Assembly (NCBI GenBank): GCA_963733845.1
Contig: CAVTEM010000012.1
Span: 466,446-530,445, forward strand
Length of the DNA: 64,000 nucleotides
Direction of reading: 5' to 3'
Source of the DNA: DATFQE01 sp963733845
GTDB taxonomy: Bacteria; Actinomycetota; Thermoleophilia; Gaiellales; Gaiellaceae
Shown: in pieces, positions 7,896-16,788 of the stretch
Layout of the letters: every line of letters starts with the position of its first letter
Numbering within the stretch: position 1 is the stretch's first letter
Made by a program: the position numbers and the translations under genes
Notes under the pieces: generated by a model
The model's database searches: none
Seen by the model: the letters and a program-made list of their open reading frames with translations, nothing else
Told to the model about the DNA's origin: nothing

Positions 7896-10430
7896 ATGGA
7901 GAGGGAGCAGAAGACCCCAAGCCGCGACCCGGTCGCGGCCCCAAGTCACATCATCGAGCGCCCGCGCCTGATCAAGCTCATGGAAGAGAGCGGGGCGCGC
8001 GTGATCGTGCTGCACGCCCCGGCGGGGTATGGCAAGACCACGCTTGCCCGGCAATGGCTTTCACGTCAAGAGGAGCCGGTTGCTTGGTACCGGTGTTCGC
8101 CATCATCCTCGGACGTCGCCGTCGTCGTGCACGGGCTCGCCGATGCGATGCGAGGCGTCCTTCCGATAGCCGGCGCCCGAGCCCTCGAGCGACTACGAGA
8201 TTCAGCAAAGCCCGATGAAGAGACTTCGCTGCTTGCTGAACTCCTGGCCAGTGACCTAGCTGACTGGCCATCGGGCGCATGGCTGGTCATCGATGACTAC
8301 CACTACCTTGAGGAAGCCCCCGCAGTCGCAAGCTTTTCCGAGCAGGTACTCCGCGCAGAGGGGCCGAGAATTCTCGTCACCTCGAGACGCCGTCCTACCT
8401 GGGCGACTGCGCGCCGGATCGTTTACGGAGAGATCCTTGAGATCGACCGCCAATCTCTGACGATGTCCGAAACCGAGGCGGTGCAGGTTCTGGGCGGCCG
8501 CGCGCAGACGCTGCGGGTCCTCATGGAGCAGGCGCGAGGATGGCCTGCGGTGATCGGGCTTGCAGCCTTGGCCCCCGAGGTTGCTATTCCGCAGGCGGAT
8601 CTTCCAACGACGCTCTATGACTACTTCGCCGAGGAGCTGTACCAGGCTTCAACCAGCGCGGAGCAGCTTTCTGAACTCGCGCTTCTTCCGGTGCTCAACG
8701 AGCACCTTGCCCGTGCCGTTCTAGGAGCGGACGCAGAGAGGGTCGTGAACGAGGCGTTCCGACTCGGGATCATTGCCGACTCTCCGGAGGGGGAGCCTGA
8801 GATACATCCGCTCCTTCTCACCTTTCTTAGGCGGAGACTTGCATCGTCTCCTGAAGGTCGCGAGGCAGCTCGCCGAGTAGCCGATCTCCTGGTGGACTCC
8901 GGTGAGTGGGAAGGCGCGTTCTCGATCGTTGAGAGCTTCACCCTCCCAGAGCTGATTCCAAAGATCGTTGCGGGTGGTCTTGATGCGTCTCTTGCTGAGG
9001 GTCGCTTGGCATCGCTCATCCGGTGGTTGACCTATGCCGAAGACCACCTCGTCCATCATCCGGTTCTCGACCTGGCAGCCGCGGAGATCGCATTCAGAGA
9101 AGGCCTCTATCGCCGATCCGAAGCGCTTGCTACCCGAGCTGCAGAGGAGCTATCAGACGATCCTTCTCTTCGAACGGCGGCGTTGATCCGCGCATCCCAA
9201 GCCGCACTCCAGGCAAATCGCCTCGAGGCGAGTTACGAACTGGCGAACGCTGCGGTGACATCCGCAGTCACGCCGTACGAGCTTCGGGAGGCACGAATCG
9301 GCCAGCTCTTTGCGGCGCTTGAACTAGAACGAGACGAGACCCTGGAACTCGCCGGTCGCTTGGATCAGCGCCTCGATACAAGCTCGGATGGCGAGCTTAG
9401 GACGGCGAATGCAAGGCTTGTCGTAGCTTCACGGATAGGCGGCCTGGAATCGGCCGTCGCCCAGGGCGAGGCCGTCATGCACCTGGCGTCAGCGTCTGCA
9501 AGCCCGATAGCACGCGGATCCTTCCTCAGTTCGCTGGCTCACGTCCTCGCGCTCACCTCTCGCTATCGGCAGGCGCTTGATGTCGCTGCGAAGGAGATCG
9601 AGGTTGCGACCACGTACCGGCTCGACTTCGCTCGTTATCACGGACTCACGGCGCAGGCAATCGCACAGCTGGGCATGGGCGAGACTGCTAAGGCATCACG
9701 AACAATCCGACAGATCCGAGCGTACGGCGAGGAGCTCGAGGACCCTTACTTTCACTTCTACGCGATTGCTCTAGAGGCCCGCCGACTCGTGATCTGCGGA
9801 GACGCAGAGGCCGCTGTGAGCCTCACACGAGCTAGCCCTGATCCGGACGTATCTCCGAGCCTACGCGGTGAGTACTTGGGGTACCGCGCGTTGTCTTTCG
9901 CGTGCGTTGGCAACCACGAGGCGGCAGACGACGCAGCCGCGGCTGCCGAATCCGCTAGTCGATGGGGAATCGAAGCAAGAGTCCTAGCGGCTGGGGCGCG
10001 ATCGATAGGACGACTCGATCAGCCCACGAACGAAGCGATTACCAAACTGATGCAACTCGTCGAGGTCACGGGAAACTCCGACAGCTTCGTGAGCATTTGT
10101 CTTGGCCACCCACGCTTCGCGGAGATCGCCCTTGAAACACCTTCGCGACACCGCATGACCATGATCTTTGCGCGGAGTCGGAACCCGCGACTCGTTCGAC
10201 ACGTCCCTGCCGAGGAACGAATTGTGGCCATCGATCAAAAGAGGCTGCTCACGCCTCGCGAGCGGGACGTGCACGCGCTGCTAATCACTGGCCTGACGAA
10301 CCGGCAAATCGCGGAGGCACTCTTCTTGAGCGAGAAGACCGTCAAGGTTCATGTCCGCCACATCTATGACAAGCTCGGTGTCCGTTCTCGCATCGCGGTT
10401 GCGTTGCAAGACCGCACGGACGAAATCTAG
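7896..10430 (+). CDS. MalT-like LuxR family ATP-dependent transcriptional regulator (second paralog)
   Basis: This 844-residue protein has the same layout as the one at 4919: Walker A APAGYGKTTLA near residues 36-46, Walker B-like LVIDDYH, a long helical repeat sensor, and a C-terminal HTH (LTPRERDVHALLITGLTNRQ, then SEKTVKVHVRHIYDKLGV). The ATG at 7896 is chosen because it aligns with the paralog's start and follows the terminator at 7795-7824; TACCCT at 7874-7879 may be its -10. Base composition is lower in GC than in the paralog: the row 10081-10140 counts 34 G+C of 60. Its 3' end overlaps the convergent HD-GYP gene by four bases. Confidence 0.85.
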   Translation: MEREQKTPSRDPVAAPSHIIERPRLIKLMEESGARVIVLHAPAGYGKTTLARQWLSRQEEPVAWYRCSPSSSDVAVVVHGLADAMRGVLPIAGARALERLRDSAKPDEETSLLAELLASDLADWPSGAWLVIDDYHYLEEAPAVASFSEQVLRAEGPRILVTSRRRPTWATARRIVYGEILEIDRQSLTMSETEAVQVLGGRAQTLRVLMEQARGWPAVIGLAALAPEVAIPQADLPTTLYDYFAEELYQASTSAEQLSELALLPVLNEHLARAVLGADAERVVNEAFRLGIIADSPEGEPEIHPLLLTFLRRRLASSPEGREAARRVADLLVDSGEWEGAFSIVESFTLPELIPKIVAGGLDASLAEGRLASLIRWLTYAEDHLVHHPVLDLAAAEIAFREGLYRRSEALATRAAEELSDDPSLRTAALIRASQAALQANRLEASYELANAAVTSAVTPYELREARIGQLFAALELERDETLELAGRLDQRLDTSSDGELRTANARLVVASRIGGLESAVAQGEAVMHLASASASPIARGSFLSSLAHVLALTSRYRQALDVAAKEIEVATTYRLDFARYHGLTAQAIAQLGMGETAKASRTIRQIRAYGEELEDPYFHFYAIALEARRLVICGDAEAAVSLTRASPDPDVSPSLRGEYLGYRALSFACVGNHEAADDAAAAAESASRWGIEARVLAAGARSIGRLDQPTNEAITKLMQLVEVTGNSDSFVSICLGHPRFAEIALETPSRHRMTMIFARSRNPRLVRHVPAEERIVAIDQKRLLTPRERDVHALLITGLTNRQIAEALFLSEKTVKVHVRHIYDKLGVRSRIAVALQDRTDEI

Positions 10431-11834
10431 GCTGCCTGAGCGGCCGGCTCGGCTAGCGAGAACTCCTCATGAGTGTGAATGGTGAAGTGCTCACCGGTAC
10501 CGGTTCGGTACTCCTCCGAAGCACCCGCAAGAATCGCCTCAAACGCAGCCACCACGGAGGTGTCGAACTGGCTGTCCACCGCCTGAGCTAGACGCAGGCG
10601 AGCCACACGGCTTGGCATCGCGTCACGATACGGACGGTTCGAAGTCATCGCGTTGTAGGCGTCTGCGACCGAGATGATCCGGGAAATCAATGGAGTCTCC
10701 CTTTGCGTGAGCCCGTCCGGGTATCCCTCACCGTCAACCCTCTCGTGGTGGTGCCGAACGATCTTTGAGATTTCAGTGTGACGATCCCACTTCGAAAGGA
10801 TGCGCTCGCCGATCTCGGAGTGAAGCTGCATCTGCCGGCGCTCCTCGAGCGTTAGGGCACCCGGCTTCTCCAGGAGGCCAGGTGGCAGACCGATCTTTCC
10901 GATGTCGTGCACCAGCCCGCACAGATAGGAGAGGCGCTGGTCATCCGGGCTGAGATCCATCCGGGCTGCGATGTCTCGTGCGTAGATGGCCACCGCGGCC
11001 GAGTGGCCGGCCGTGTACTGATCTCTCGCGTCAAGCGCGGCCACGAGCGCGGCTGCAAATGAGAGATTTGCCCTCTCCAATTCAGTGTTCGTCGCCGTGA
11101 CATCCTCGGCGAGTTGACGTTGCTGCTCATAGAGAACGAAGAGTCGCTGCGCGGCCATGGCTGGGACAAAGAAGAGAGGCAGAGTCCATGCGGACAGCTG
11201 TTCGTAGGCGATTACAAGAAGCGCTACGAGGGGCGCGTAGAGGGGAACAGACGCCACTGAAGCTGGCGCGAGCATCGTGATGACGCTTGCAACACTGGCC
11301 TTGCCACGCAGCCGCATGGTCACGGCGGTGAGCGCGATGTCGAGAGTAGTGGCGACTAGGGCTCCCGCCACGGCGGCCAGTGCCGTCGCAGCGACGTCAT
11401 TGATGTGAGACACCAAGGACTGCCTGTGCAACAACGCCTGTAGCCCCGCCCGTAAGAGCGCGGCCCGACGTGTAGACCCCCCACCGCATGAATGGTGGCC
11501 TGAAGTCTCCAGCCGTGGAAGCAGCCGCGACGAGCAGCGACTCGACGGGGCCGAGCAGTACAGCGGCGAAGACCATTGCCACCAAAGACACCGAAGCCTC
11601 GAGGTTGTCGCCGAGTCGGGCCGTCCAGCGCTCGGCTACCGCCGCAATCAACGCTAGCGCGGCAACCGCGTAGGCACTACCGCTGGTTCCATAAATCGCC
11701 GCAGTGAGCCAAAAAAGCGTGGTCGCGGTTGTCGCCAGGAGGCCGAGGAAGCACACCATGGGCCAGTCGATCTCTGACGTTCGGCCAACCGGCCTAACCC
11801 TGCCCAAAACTTGCGAAAATGCTTGCATAGTCAC
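10427..11834 (-). CDS. Membrane HD-GYP phosphodiesterase, frameshifted
   Basis: A cyclic-di-GMP phosphodiesterase family protein anchored in the inner membrane. The N-terminal half carries about eight hydrophobic segments (sensor), split between two frames. One extra base in about 11397-11430 explains the break; removing it gives 468 residues. The catalytic domain is complete: HDIGKIGLPPGLLEKPG, HSEIGERIL, HHHERVDGEGYPDG (the HD-GYP signature) and SVADAYNAMTSNRPYRD. DARDQYTAGHSAAVA precedes the HD pair. It would lower c-di-GMP in response to an unknown signal. The gene lies in a lower-GC segment with LuxR-type regulators on both sides. Start GTG at 11834 or ATG six bases later; a TATACC hexamer sits just upstream. 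Confidence 0.85.
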
Positions 11835-11896
11835 CCGAAAGGGGTATAGGCTCCCATGTTGCCGTCAGTTCCCCCGTTGAGGAGGAGTGTTTGTTA

Positions 11897-11998
11897 TGCG
11901 CCGCCTAGTGATTAGGGCTGCCCTACCGGGCTTTACAAAGGGCTGGTAGAGCCGACGTAGCATCCGTTTTCCACGCCCTGTGGACATCCCCCTGTTGA
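11897..11998 (+). CDS. Possible 33-residue small protein with strong ribosome binding site
   Basis: A short frame starting at ATG 11897 is preceded by GAGGAGGAG, one of the best SD-like sequences in the window, with about 10 bases spacing. The product (MRRLVIRAALPGFTKAGRAD, then 13 more) is basic and resembles nothing I know. It overlaps the DnaA-box-like cluster. It could equally be noncoding. Confidence 0.2.
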
Positions 11999-12010
11999 GT
12001 GATATCCACA
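11967..12010. other. Cluster of three DnaA-box-like 9-mers
   Basis: TTTTCCACG (11967), TGTGGACAT (11979, reverse orientation) and ATATCCACA (12002) are 7, 7 and 8 matches out of 9 to TTATNCACA. They lie in the 278-base gap between the HD-GYP gene and the next LuxR-type gene. No dnaA, dnaN, rpmH or gyrB is near, so this is probably not the main replication origin. It could be a DnaA-titration or regulatory site. The remainder of the gap shows only the small frame at 11897. Confidence 0.35.
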
Positions 12011-12112
12011 GAGATGGGGAAAGCGAGTAAGCAAAAGGGGTCGCGCCGGTGGCCCAACCTGAGTGCCCGGGGTCGCCGGCGAAGACCAGCCCACAGACGC
12101 GTTGGAGCTCCG

Positions 12113-12472
12113 TCAGGCGATGATTCCGCGGCGGAAGCCGACCGCTACCGCGTGCGCACGCGAGCGGGCTTGAAGCTTCGCCAGCAGATGGCGGACGTGA
12201 GACTTGACCGTCTCCTCGCTGAGGAAGAGCCGCACACCGATCTCGCGGTTCACGAGGCCGTCCGAGATCAGTTGAAGGACTTCGATCTCGCGGGCGGTGG
12301 GCTCCTGCTCGAGCTCCTTGAGCGGTGCCGTAAACGGAATGACCTCGGCGCTACCGTTGCCACGCCGCGCCGCGACCGCTTCGAAGCGACGCGAGTGGTC
12401 CATGTACCGGCTCAGGATCTCCTTACGCTCAGCTGCGTCCACGGGGGGGCTATCGGCGCATCCGACAGGCAC
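12113..12472 (-). CDS. LuxR-type helix-turn-helix regulator without receiver domain
   Basis: 119-residue protein: a short N-terminal segment of about 50 residues and a GerE HTH (TAREIEVLQLISDGLVNREI, then SEETVKSHVRHLLAKLQARS). No phosphoacceptor or ATPase domain is present. The start is GTG with an AGAGG SD-like stretch about nine bases upstream. The gene is divergent from the TolB/lysyl-oxidase gene, with 74 bases between them, and could regulate it. Confidence 0.75.
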   Translation of the reverse strand: MPVGCADSPPVDAAERKEILSRYMDHSRRFEAVAARRGNGSAEVIPFTAPLKELEQEPTAREIEVLQLISDGLVNREIGVRLFLSEETVKSHVRHLLAKLQARSRAHAVAVGFRRGIIA

Positions 12473-12546
12473 CTTGACTACCTCTTTCTAGGGATCGGCC
12501 CGCCCGTAGGGGTTCAATCGTCGCCACTGCTAGCTTTCCGCGACCC

Positions 12547-14079
12547 GTGCGCCCCCTCGACAGCGCTTCCCAGCTCCGCCTAAGAGGGCTCGCAGCGGCT
12601 CTCGCGCTCGCTTTCGCCGCGATCGCGCCGGCAACGGCCATCGCGGCGACGGAACTGACGTTCTCGCGTCCCGAGGCGTTCGGCGGCGGCGTCTTCACGG
12701 CGGCGGCCAAGCGAGTTGTGGCGAAGGGAACCCAGGCCGCCTGGAGCCCGAGCGGCCGCCAGCTCGCAGTGGTCGCAGGCGACGGCGCCGTACTGCACGT
12801 GGTCGACGCCGACGGACGCAACCGGGTGCTGCTCGCTTTCGGCCCGGTCTCGTCGCCCGACTGGTCTCCCGACGGGCGCGCGCTCGTCTTCGAGCGCTTC
12901 GGCTGGATCCACCGGATCGACGCCGACGGCACCGACGAGCGCAGGCTTGCTCGCGGCCGCAGCCCGGCGTGGTCCCCGGGAGGGCAGCGCATCGCCTTCG
13001 TCAGCGACCGCGGCGGCACGGACGACCTGTTCGCAATCCGCGCTACGGGCGGCGGGCTCGTACGACTGACCTCGGGCGTCGGCGGCGAGACGGACCCGGC
13101 CTGGTCGCCGAACGGCAAGCGCCTCGCTTTCGTCACCGACGACACCGGCGCACCCGAGGTCGCGCTCCTCGACGTCTCGTCGCGCCGGGCCGCCCTGCTG
13201 ACGCGGGACGGCGCCATCGCCGCGGGACCCGGCTGGTCGCCCGACGGCCGCAGGGTCGCCTACGTGAGCAGCAAGGGCGGCACGGAGAACGTCTGGTCAT
13301 CGGCGGCCGTGGGCGGGCCTGCGCGCCTGGTCGCGGCCGGTCCGGCCGAGCGGCCGCGCTGGCGACCGCAACCCGACGCGGTGGAGCTCCTGCCGGACCT
13401 CGACCAGCAGCCGCCGACCGACCTCGCCGTCCGCAACGAGCACGGCCGGCACAGGCTCTGGTTCACCGCGGCGACGGACAATGTCGGCATCGGCCCGCTG
13501 ATCGTCTCGGGCCGGCGTGTCGGCATCACGATGCGGGGGCTTCAGCGGGTGCGCCTGAGCGACGGGGGCACGCGCGCCTACCCCCGCGTCGGCTTCTGGC
13601 GCTACAACCACTCGTCCGACCATTCCCACTGGCACCTCCTCCACTACCAGCGCTACGAGCTGCGCGAGCAGAACGGCGACGTGGTCGTCCGCGACCGTAA
13701 GAGCGGCTTCTGCCTGGGCGACCGCTACGGGATCGCCCGGCGCCGCGTCGTCAATCGCGTGAGCAGCCCCGTCTACACGGCGTTCTGCGGTCTGCACGAA
13801 CCGAATGCGCAGTCGGTCGACGGCGGAACGTCGGTCGGCTTCTCCGACCGCTACCACTCGTTCCTCGACGGCCAGAACGTGGACATCACGAACGTCCCCG
13901 CGGGCGACTACACGCTCGTCCACAAGACGAACACGCAGCTCCTGATCCGCGAGCTGCGCTACACGAACAACGCGGCCTCGGTCGCGATCCGCTTGACGAG
14001 GCCGAACGGCGTGCCGGCCGTCCGGGTGCTCAGGGTTTGTCCGGACTCCGATCAGTGCTCGGCGACGCGCCCGGGCTGA
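12547..14079 (+). CDS. Secreted TolB-type beta-propeller fused to lysyl oxidase domain
   Basis: 510 residues. Residues 1-34 look like a signal peptide (ALALAFAAIAPATAIAA). Residues 60-280 contain WD40/PD40-like TolB repeats (WSPDGR, WSPNGKRLAFVTDD, WSPDGRRVAYVSSKGG). Residues 300-490 match the lysyl oxidase family: the copper-site region DHSHWHLLHYQRYELREQ, then FCLGD and FCGLHEP. In this family Cu and a quinone cofactor oxidise lysine or peptidyl amines; the cofactor residues cannot be assigned by eye. GTG start at 12547. The 3' end overlaps the convergent SPFH gene by 50 bases. The combination suggests an extracellular enzyme whose propeller binds protein or cell wall. The family call is good; the substrate is unknown. 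Confidence 0.8.
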   Translation: MRPLDSASQLRLRGLAAALALAFAAIAPATAIAATELTFSRPEAFGGGVFTAAAKRVVAKGTQAAWSPSGRQLAVVAGDGAVLHVVDADGRNRVLLAFGPVSSPDWSPDGRALVFERFGWIHRIDADGTDERRLARGRSPAWSPGGQRIAFVSDRGGTDDLFAIRATGGGLVRLTSGVGGETDPAWSPNGKRLAFVTDDTGAPEVALLDVSSRRAALLTRDGAIAAGPGWSPDGRRVAYVSSKGGTENVWSSAAVGGPARLVAAGPAERPRWRPQPDAVELLPDLDQQPPTDLAVRNEHGRHRLWFTAATDNVGIGPLIVSGRRVGITMRGLQRVRLSDGGTRAYPRVGFWRYNHSSDHSHWHLLHYQRYELREQNGDVVVRDRKSGFCLGDRYGIARRRVVNRVSSPVYTAFCGLHEPNAQSVDGGTSVGFSDRYHSFLDGQNVDITNVPAGDYTLVHKTNTQLLIRELRYTNNAASVAIRLTRPNGVPAVRVLRVCPDSDQCSATRPG

Positions 14080-14932
14080 GCATCTTCCCCACGTTTCCGA
14101 TTGCCTCGGCGAACTCGCTCGGAATGATCCAGAGCTTGTTCGAGTCGCCCTGCGCGATCTGCGGCAGCATCTGCAGGTACTGGTAGGCGAGCAGCTGCGG
14201 GTCGGCACGGCCCTCGTGGATCGCCTGGAAGACCGTCTCGATCGCCTGCGCCTGTCCGGCCGCCTCGAGCACCTGAGCCTCCTTGCGGCCCTCGGCCTTG
14301 AGGATGGCGCTCTGCTTCTCGCCCTCCGCGGTGAGGATCTGCGACTGCTTGACGCCCTCGGCGGTCAGGATCGCTGCGCGGCGGTCGCGCTCGGCGCGCA
14401 TCTGCTTCTCCATCGCCTCCTGGATCGTCCCGGGCGGATCGATCGCCTTCAGCTCGACTCGGTTGACGCGGATCCCCCACTTCCCCGTGGCCTCGTCGAG
14501 GACGCCCCGCAGCTGGGCATTGATGTGGTCGCGCGAGGTGAGCGTGTCCTCGAGCGTGATCCCGCCGATCACGTTGCGCAGGGTCGTCACCGTGAGCTGC
14601 TCGATCGCATGGATGTAGTCGTTGATCTCGTAGGTGGCCGCCTTCGGCTCGGTGACCTGGAAGTAGATGACCGAGTCGATGTTCACGACCAGGTTGTCCT
14701 CGGTGATCACGGGTTGCGGCGGGAAGGAGACGACCTGCTCGCGCATGTCGATCAGCGGCCGCAGGCGGTCGACGAACGGAATCACGAGCGTCAGGCCGGC
14801 GTCGAGCGTGCGGTTGTAGCGACCCAACCGCTCGACGATCCCGGCTTTCGACTGCGGCACGATCCGGATCGTCCGCGCGAGCACGATCAGCACGACCACC
14901 GCGATCACGAGCAAAGCGATCAGGGCTTCCAC
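14030..14932 (-). CDS. SPFH/band-7 membrane protein (QmcA/stomatin-like)
   Basis: 300-residue membrane scaffold of the stomatin/prohibitin/flotillin/HflK superfamily. One N-terminal helix (residues 3-22) is followed by the band-7 core (IVPQSKAGIVERLGRYNRTL, with VNIDSVIYFQVTEP further on) and a coiled coil with AEG repeats (AILTAEGVKQSQILTAEGEK). Such proteins form membrane microdomains and control proteases or membrane fluidity. The NfeD gene 10 bases upstream is the classical partner. Its 3' end overlaps the convergent lysyl-oxidase gene. Confidence 0.9.
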   Translation of the reverse strand: MEALIALLVIAVVVLIVLARTIRIVPQSKAGIVERLGRYNRTLDAGLTLVIPFVDRLRPLIDMREQVVSFPPQPVITEDNLVVNIDSVIYFQVTEPKAATYEINDYIHAIEQLTVTTLRNVIGGITLEDTLTSRDHINAQLRGVLDEATGKWGIRVNRVELKAIDPPGTIQEAMEKQMRAERDRRAAILTAEGVKQSQILTAEGEKQSAILKAEGRKEAQVLEAAGQAQAIETVFQAIHEGRADPQLLAYQYLQMLPQIAQGDSNKLWIIPSEFAEAIGNVGKMLSPGASPSTDRSPDKP

Positions 14933-14942
14933 GGTCCCTCCC

Positions 14943-15368
14943 TCATTCGAAGACGAGCGCGGTAGCGCCCTCGATCCGTGCCACCTCGACCCGCGCGCCC
15001 GGCTCGAGCACCTGGCCCTCCATGAACGCCCGGGCCGACCAGACCTCGCCGCCGATCTTCACCTGGCCGCTGAGGTCGTCCACACGTTCGGTCACCACGG
15101 CCTTGGCGCCGACGAGCGCGGCCGTTCCCGTGCGGAGGCGGGCCGGAGTGCGCAGGTGCCGCTTGGCGACCGGCCGGATCAACGCGACGGACGCCAGCGA
15201 GGCGACGATGAAGACGACGAGCTGGATCACCAGTCCGCCGCCGAGCGCGGCGACGACGCCCGCCAGCACCGCCGCGAGCGCGAACAGGCCGAGCAGGAAG
15301 CTGAGCGTCAGGACCTCGCCGACGGCGAGGACAGCTGCCAGGATCACCCACAGGACCCAGTCGGGCAC
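14943..15368 (-). CDS. NfeD-like membrane protein with C-terminal OB fold
   Basis: 141 residues: three or four hydrophobic helices in residues 4-75, then a small OB-fold-like soluble domain (LVGAKAVVTERVDDLSGQVK, then IGGEVWSARA). NfeD proteins pair with SPFH proteins, and the downstream gene is one. The start is GTG, and TAGGAT lies eight bases upstream on this strand, so the message may be leaderless. Confidence 0.85.
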   Translation of the reverse strand: MPDWVLWVILAAVLAVGEVLTLSFLLGLFALAAVLAGVVAALGGGLVIQLVVFIVASLASVALIRPVAKRHLRTPARLRTGTAALVGAKAVVTERVDDLSGQVKIGGEVWSARAFMEGQVLEPGARVEVARIEGATALVFE

Positions 15369-15453
15369 CGCGAGTGATCCTAATGCGCGCGGCTCCTAGG
15401 CTTGTCATGTGAGAGGCGAGGGAACGCGACGTTCGCGCCAGAAACCTCGAAGC

Positions 15454-15459
15454 TAGAGT
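15454..15459 (+). promoter_or_regulatory. Putative -10 of the FAD oxygenase gene
   Basis: TAGAGT with a TTCGCG-like -35 sixteen bases upstream. The transcript would have a leader of about 50 bases, and GAGGAGG lies just before the ATG at 15517. A CGAACG...CGTTCG inverted repeat sits in the leader at about 15464-15483. Confidence 0.35.
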
Positions 15460-15516
15460 CCTACGAACGGCCCTGTACGTTCGGCCCGACGCGATCGCGA
15501 CCGAGCGAGGAGGCGC

Positions 15517-16761
15517 ATGCCCCCGCAACCCGGTTCCACAGCCTTCGAGACCCTGCCTAGCGCGGCAAGAGTGCACGTGGTCGGCGCAGGACCGGTTGGT
15601 CTTCTGCTCACGGCATTGCTGCAGTCGATGGAGGGGTTCTCCGTGCACCTCTATGAGAAGCGGCCCGAGTACACGCGCACCCGGATGGTCCAGCTCGCGT
15701 CGTACCTCGTGGCGAATTCGGTTGAGAGCTACCGAACCGATTCCATCGATGGGGATAGCGTCGAGGCCGTCTTCGATCCACCAGAGCTCGACGACGGCCT
15801 TGCGTTCAGACAATCCATTCCTTCGGACCTGACGGCCCTTCTGAACAACTGGGCCTTGGGGTTCTGCCCGCTCAACTCCATCGAGCGCTCCGTCAGCGAT
15901 CTGATCGATGCGCGCAGGTCGAATTCGGTGCAGCGCACCGAGGCCGTCGTGACGATGGAGGACGCGATGGCGATGCTCGAGCCGGGAGACGTTCTGGTCG
16001 ACTGCACGGGCGCCAGGTCTCTGCTTCGAGATCATCTGGTTCCCGGCTCAGGCGAGGCGGATGGAGGCACGAACACGCTCAAGATCCGGCTCGAATACGC
16101 GCTCGTCATCACCTTCCTGTACGGCCAGAAATATGACTGCAACGAGCACTGCAAGTACCACAAGAACATCGAGAACGCCCAGTACAAGTTCATTCCGATG
16201 GTCCACCGCACGCACTACGACGGCAGCGTCAGCCACGTGTCGGGCATCGTCAACATCAGCGCCGAGGAGTACGAGGCGATGCCGTCCCGATTCGACGGTG
16301 AGTGGCTTCGCAGCAACTTTCCAGGCGTCGCCCAGTCGATGGACCGTTTCATCGACGAGGTCAAGCAGGAAACGCACGGAGAGCTGCTCGGCGATCTCGA
16401 GATCGTCCGGATCCCGCTTGATCTGTACCGGGCTCGCAATGCGACCAGCCGGCAGTGGCTCAAAGCCGGTCCCGCCGACCACCCGTTCACCAGCTCGCCG
16501 GTGTTCCTTGCAGGCGACTCGGCGATCGGCTCTCCGTACTTCCAGTCGATCTCGCTCGGCTTCGAGTGTGCGATGTTCCTGGCGGGACTCCTCGCGCAGC
16601 GGGATCTACCACTCGGAGACATGCTCGATCGCTACGAGCTGTACACCTACAAGCAGTGGCTTCGCGTCTACATGCGCAGCAAGATGATCAAGCACAACAA
16701 GGATCTGTTCGAGTCCCTCGATGACCCGTTGGCGCTCCTGGACAAGCTGCACATCTATTAG
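15517..16761 (+). CDS. FAD-dependent monooxygenase/oxidoreductase
   Basis: 414-residue flavoprotein of the aromatic-hydroxylase-like class. The N-terminal Rossmann motif is VHVVGAGPVGLLLTALLQ (residues 18-35) followed by LYEKRPEY. The C-terminal FAD-binding DG-type motif appears as VFLAGDSAIGSPYFQSISLG near residue 330. The middle domain would define the substrate and does not match a family I can name; kynurenine 3-monooxygenase and geranylgeranyl-reductase-like enzymes are possible relatives. SD: GAGGAGGCGC before the ATG. Composition is slightly lower in GC than the neighbouring genes. It stands alone between the NfeD promoter and a convergent HAD gene, which hints at acquisition. Confidence 0.75.
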   Translation: MPPQPGSTAFETLPSAARVHVVGAGPVGLLLTALLQSMEGFSVHLYEKRPEYTRTRMVQLASYLVANSVESYRTDSIDGDSVEAVFDPPELDDGLAFRQSIPSDLTALLNNWALGFCPLNSIERSVSDLIDARRSNSVQRTEAVVTMEDAMAMLEPGDVLVDCTGARSLLRDHLVPGSGEADGGTNTLKIRLEYALVITFLYGQKYDCNEHCKYHKNIENAQYKFIPMVHRTHYDGSVSHVSGIVNISAEEYEAMPSRFDGEWLRSNFPGVAQSMDRFIDEVKQETHGELLGDLEIVRIPLDLYRARNATSRQWLKAGPADHPFTSSPVFLAGDSAIGSPYFQSISLGFECAMFLAGLLAQRDLPLGDMLDRYELYTYKQWLRVYMRSKMIKHNKDLFESLDDPLALLDKLHIY

Positions 16762-16788
16762 CGGGACGCGTGTTGGTCTCTGCTCCCG

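Noticed and set aside
11967..12010. Chromosomal oriC
   Set aside because: Only three imperfect boxes and no dnaA, dnaN, rpmH or AT-rich unwinding element nearby.
11835..12112. c-di-GMP riboswitch upstream of the HD-GYP gene
   Set aside because: I looked for the GEMM-type conserved core on both strands and did not find it.
11999..12583. A 194-codon plus-strand frame over the third LuxR-type gene
   Set aside because: It is antisense to a clear GerE-domain gene and extends into the next gene's start region.
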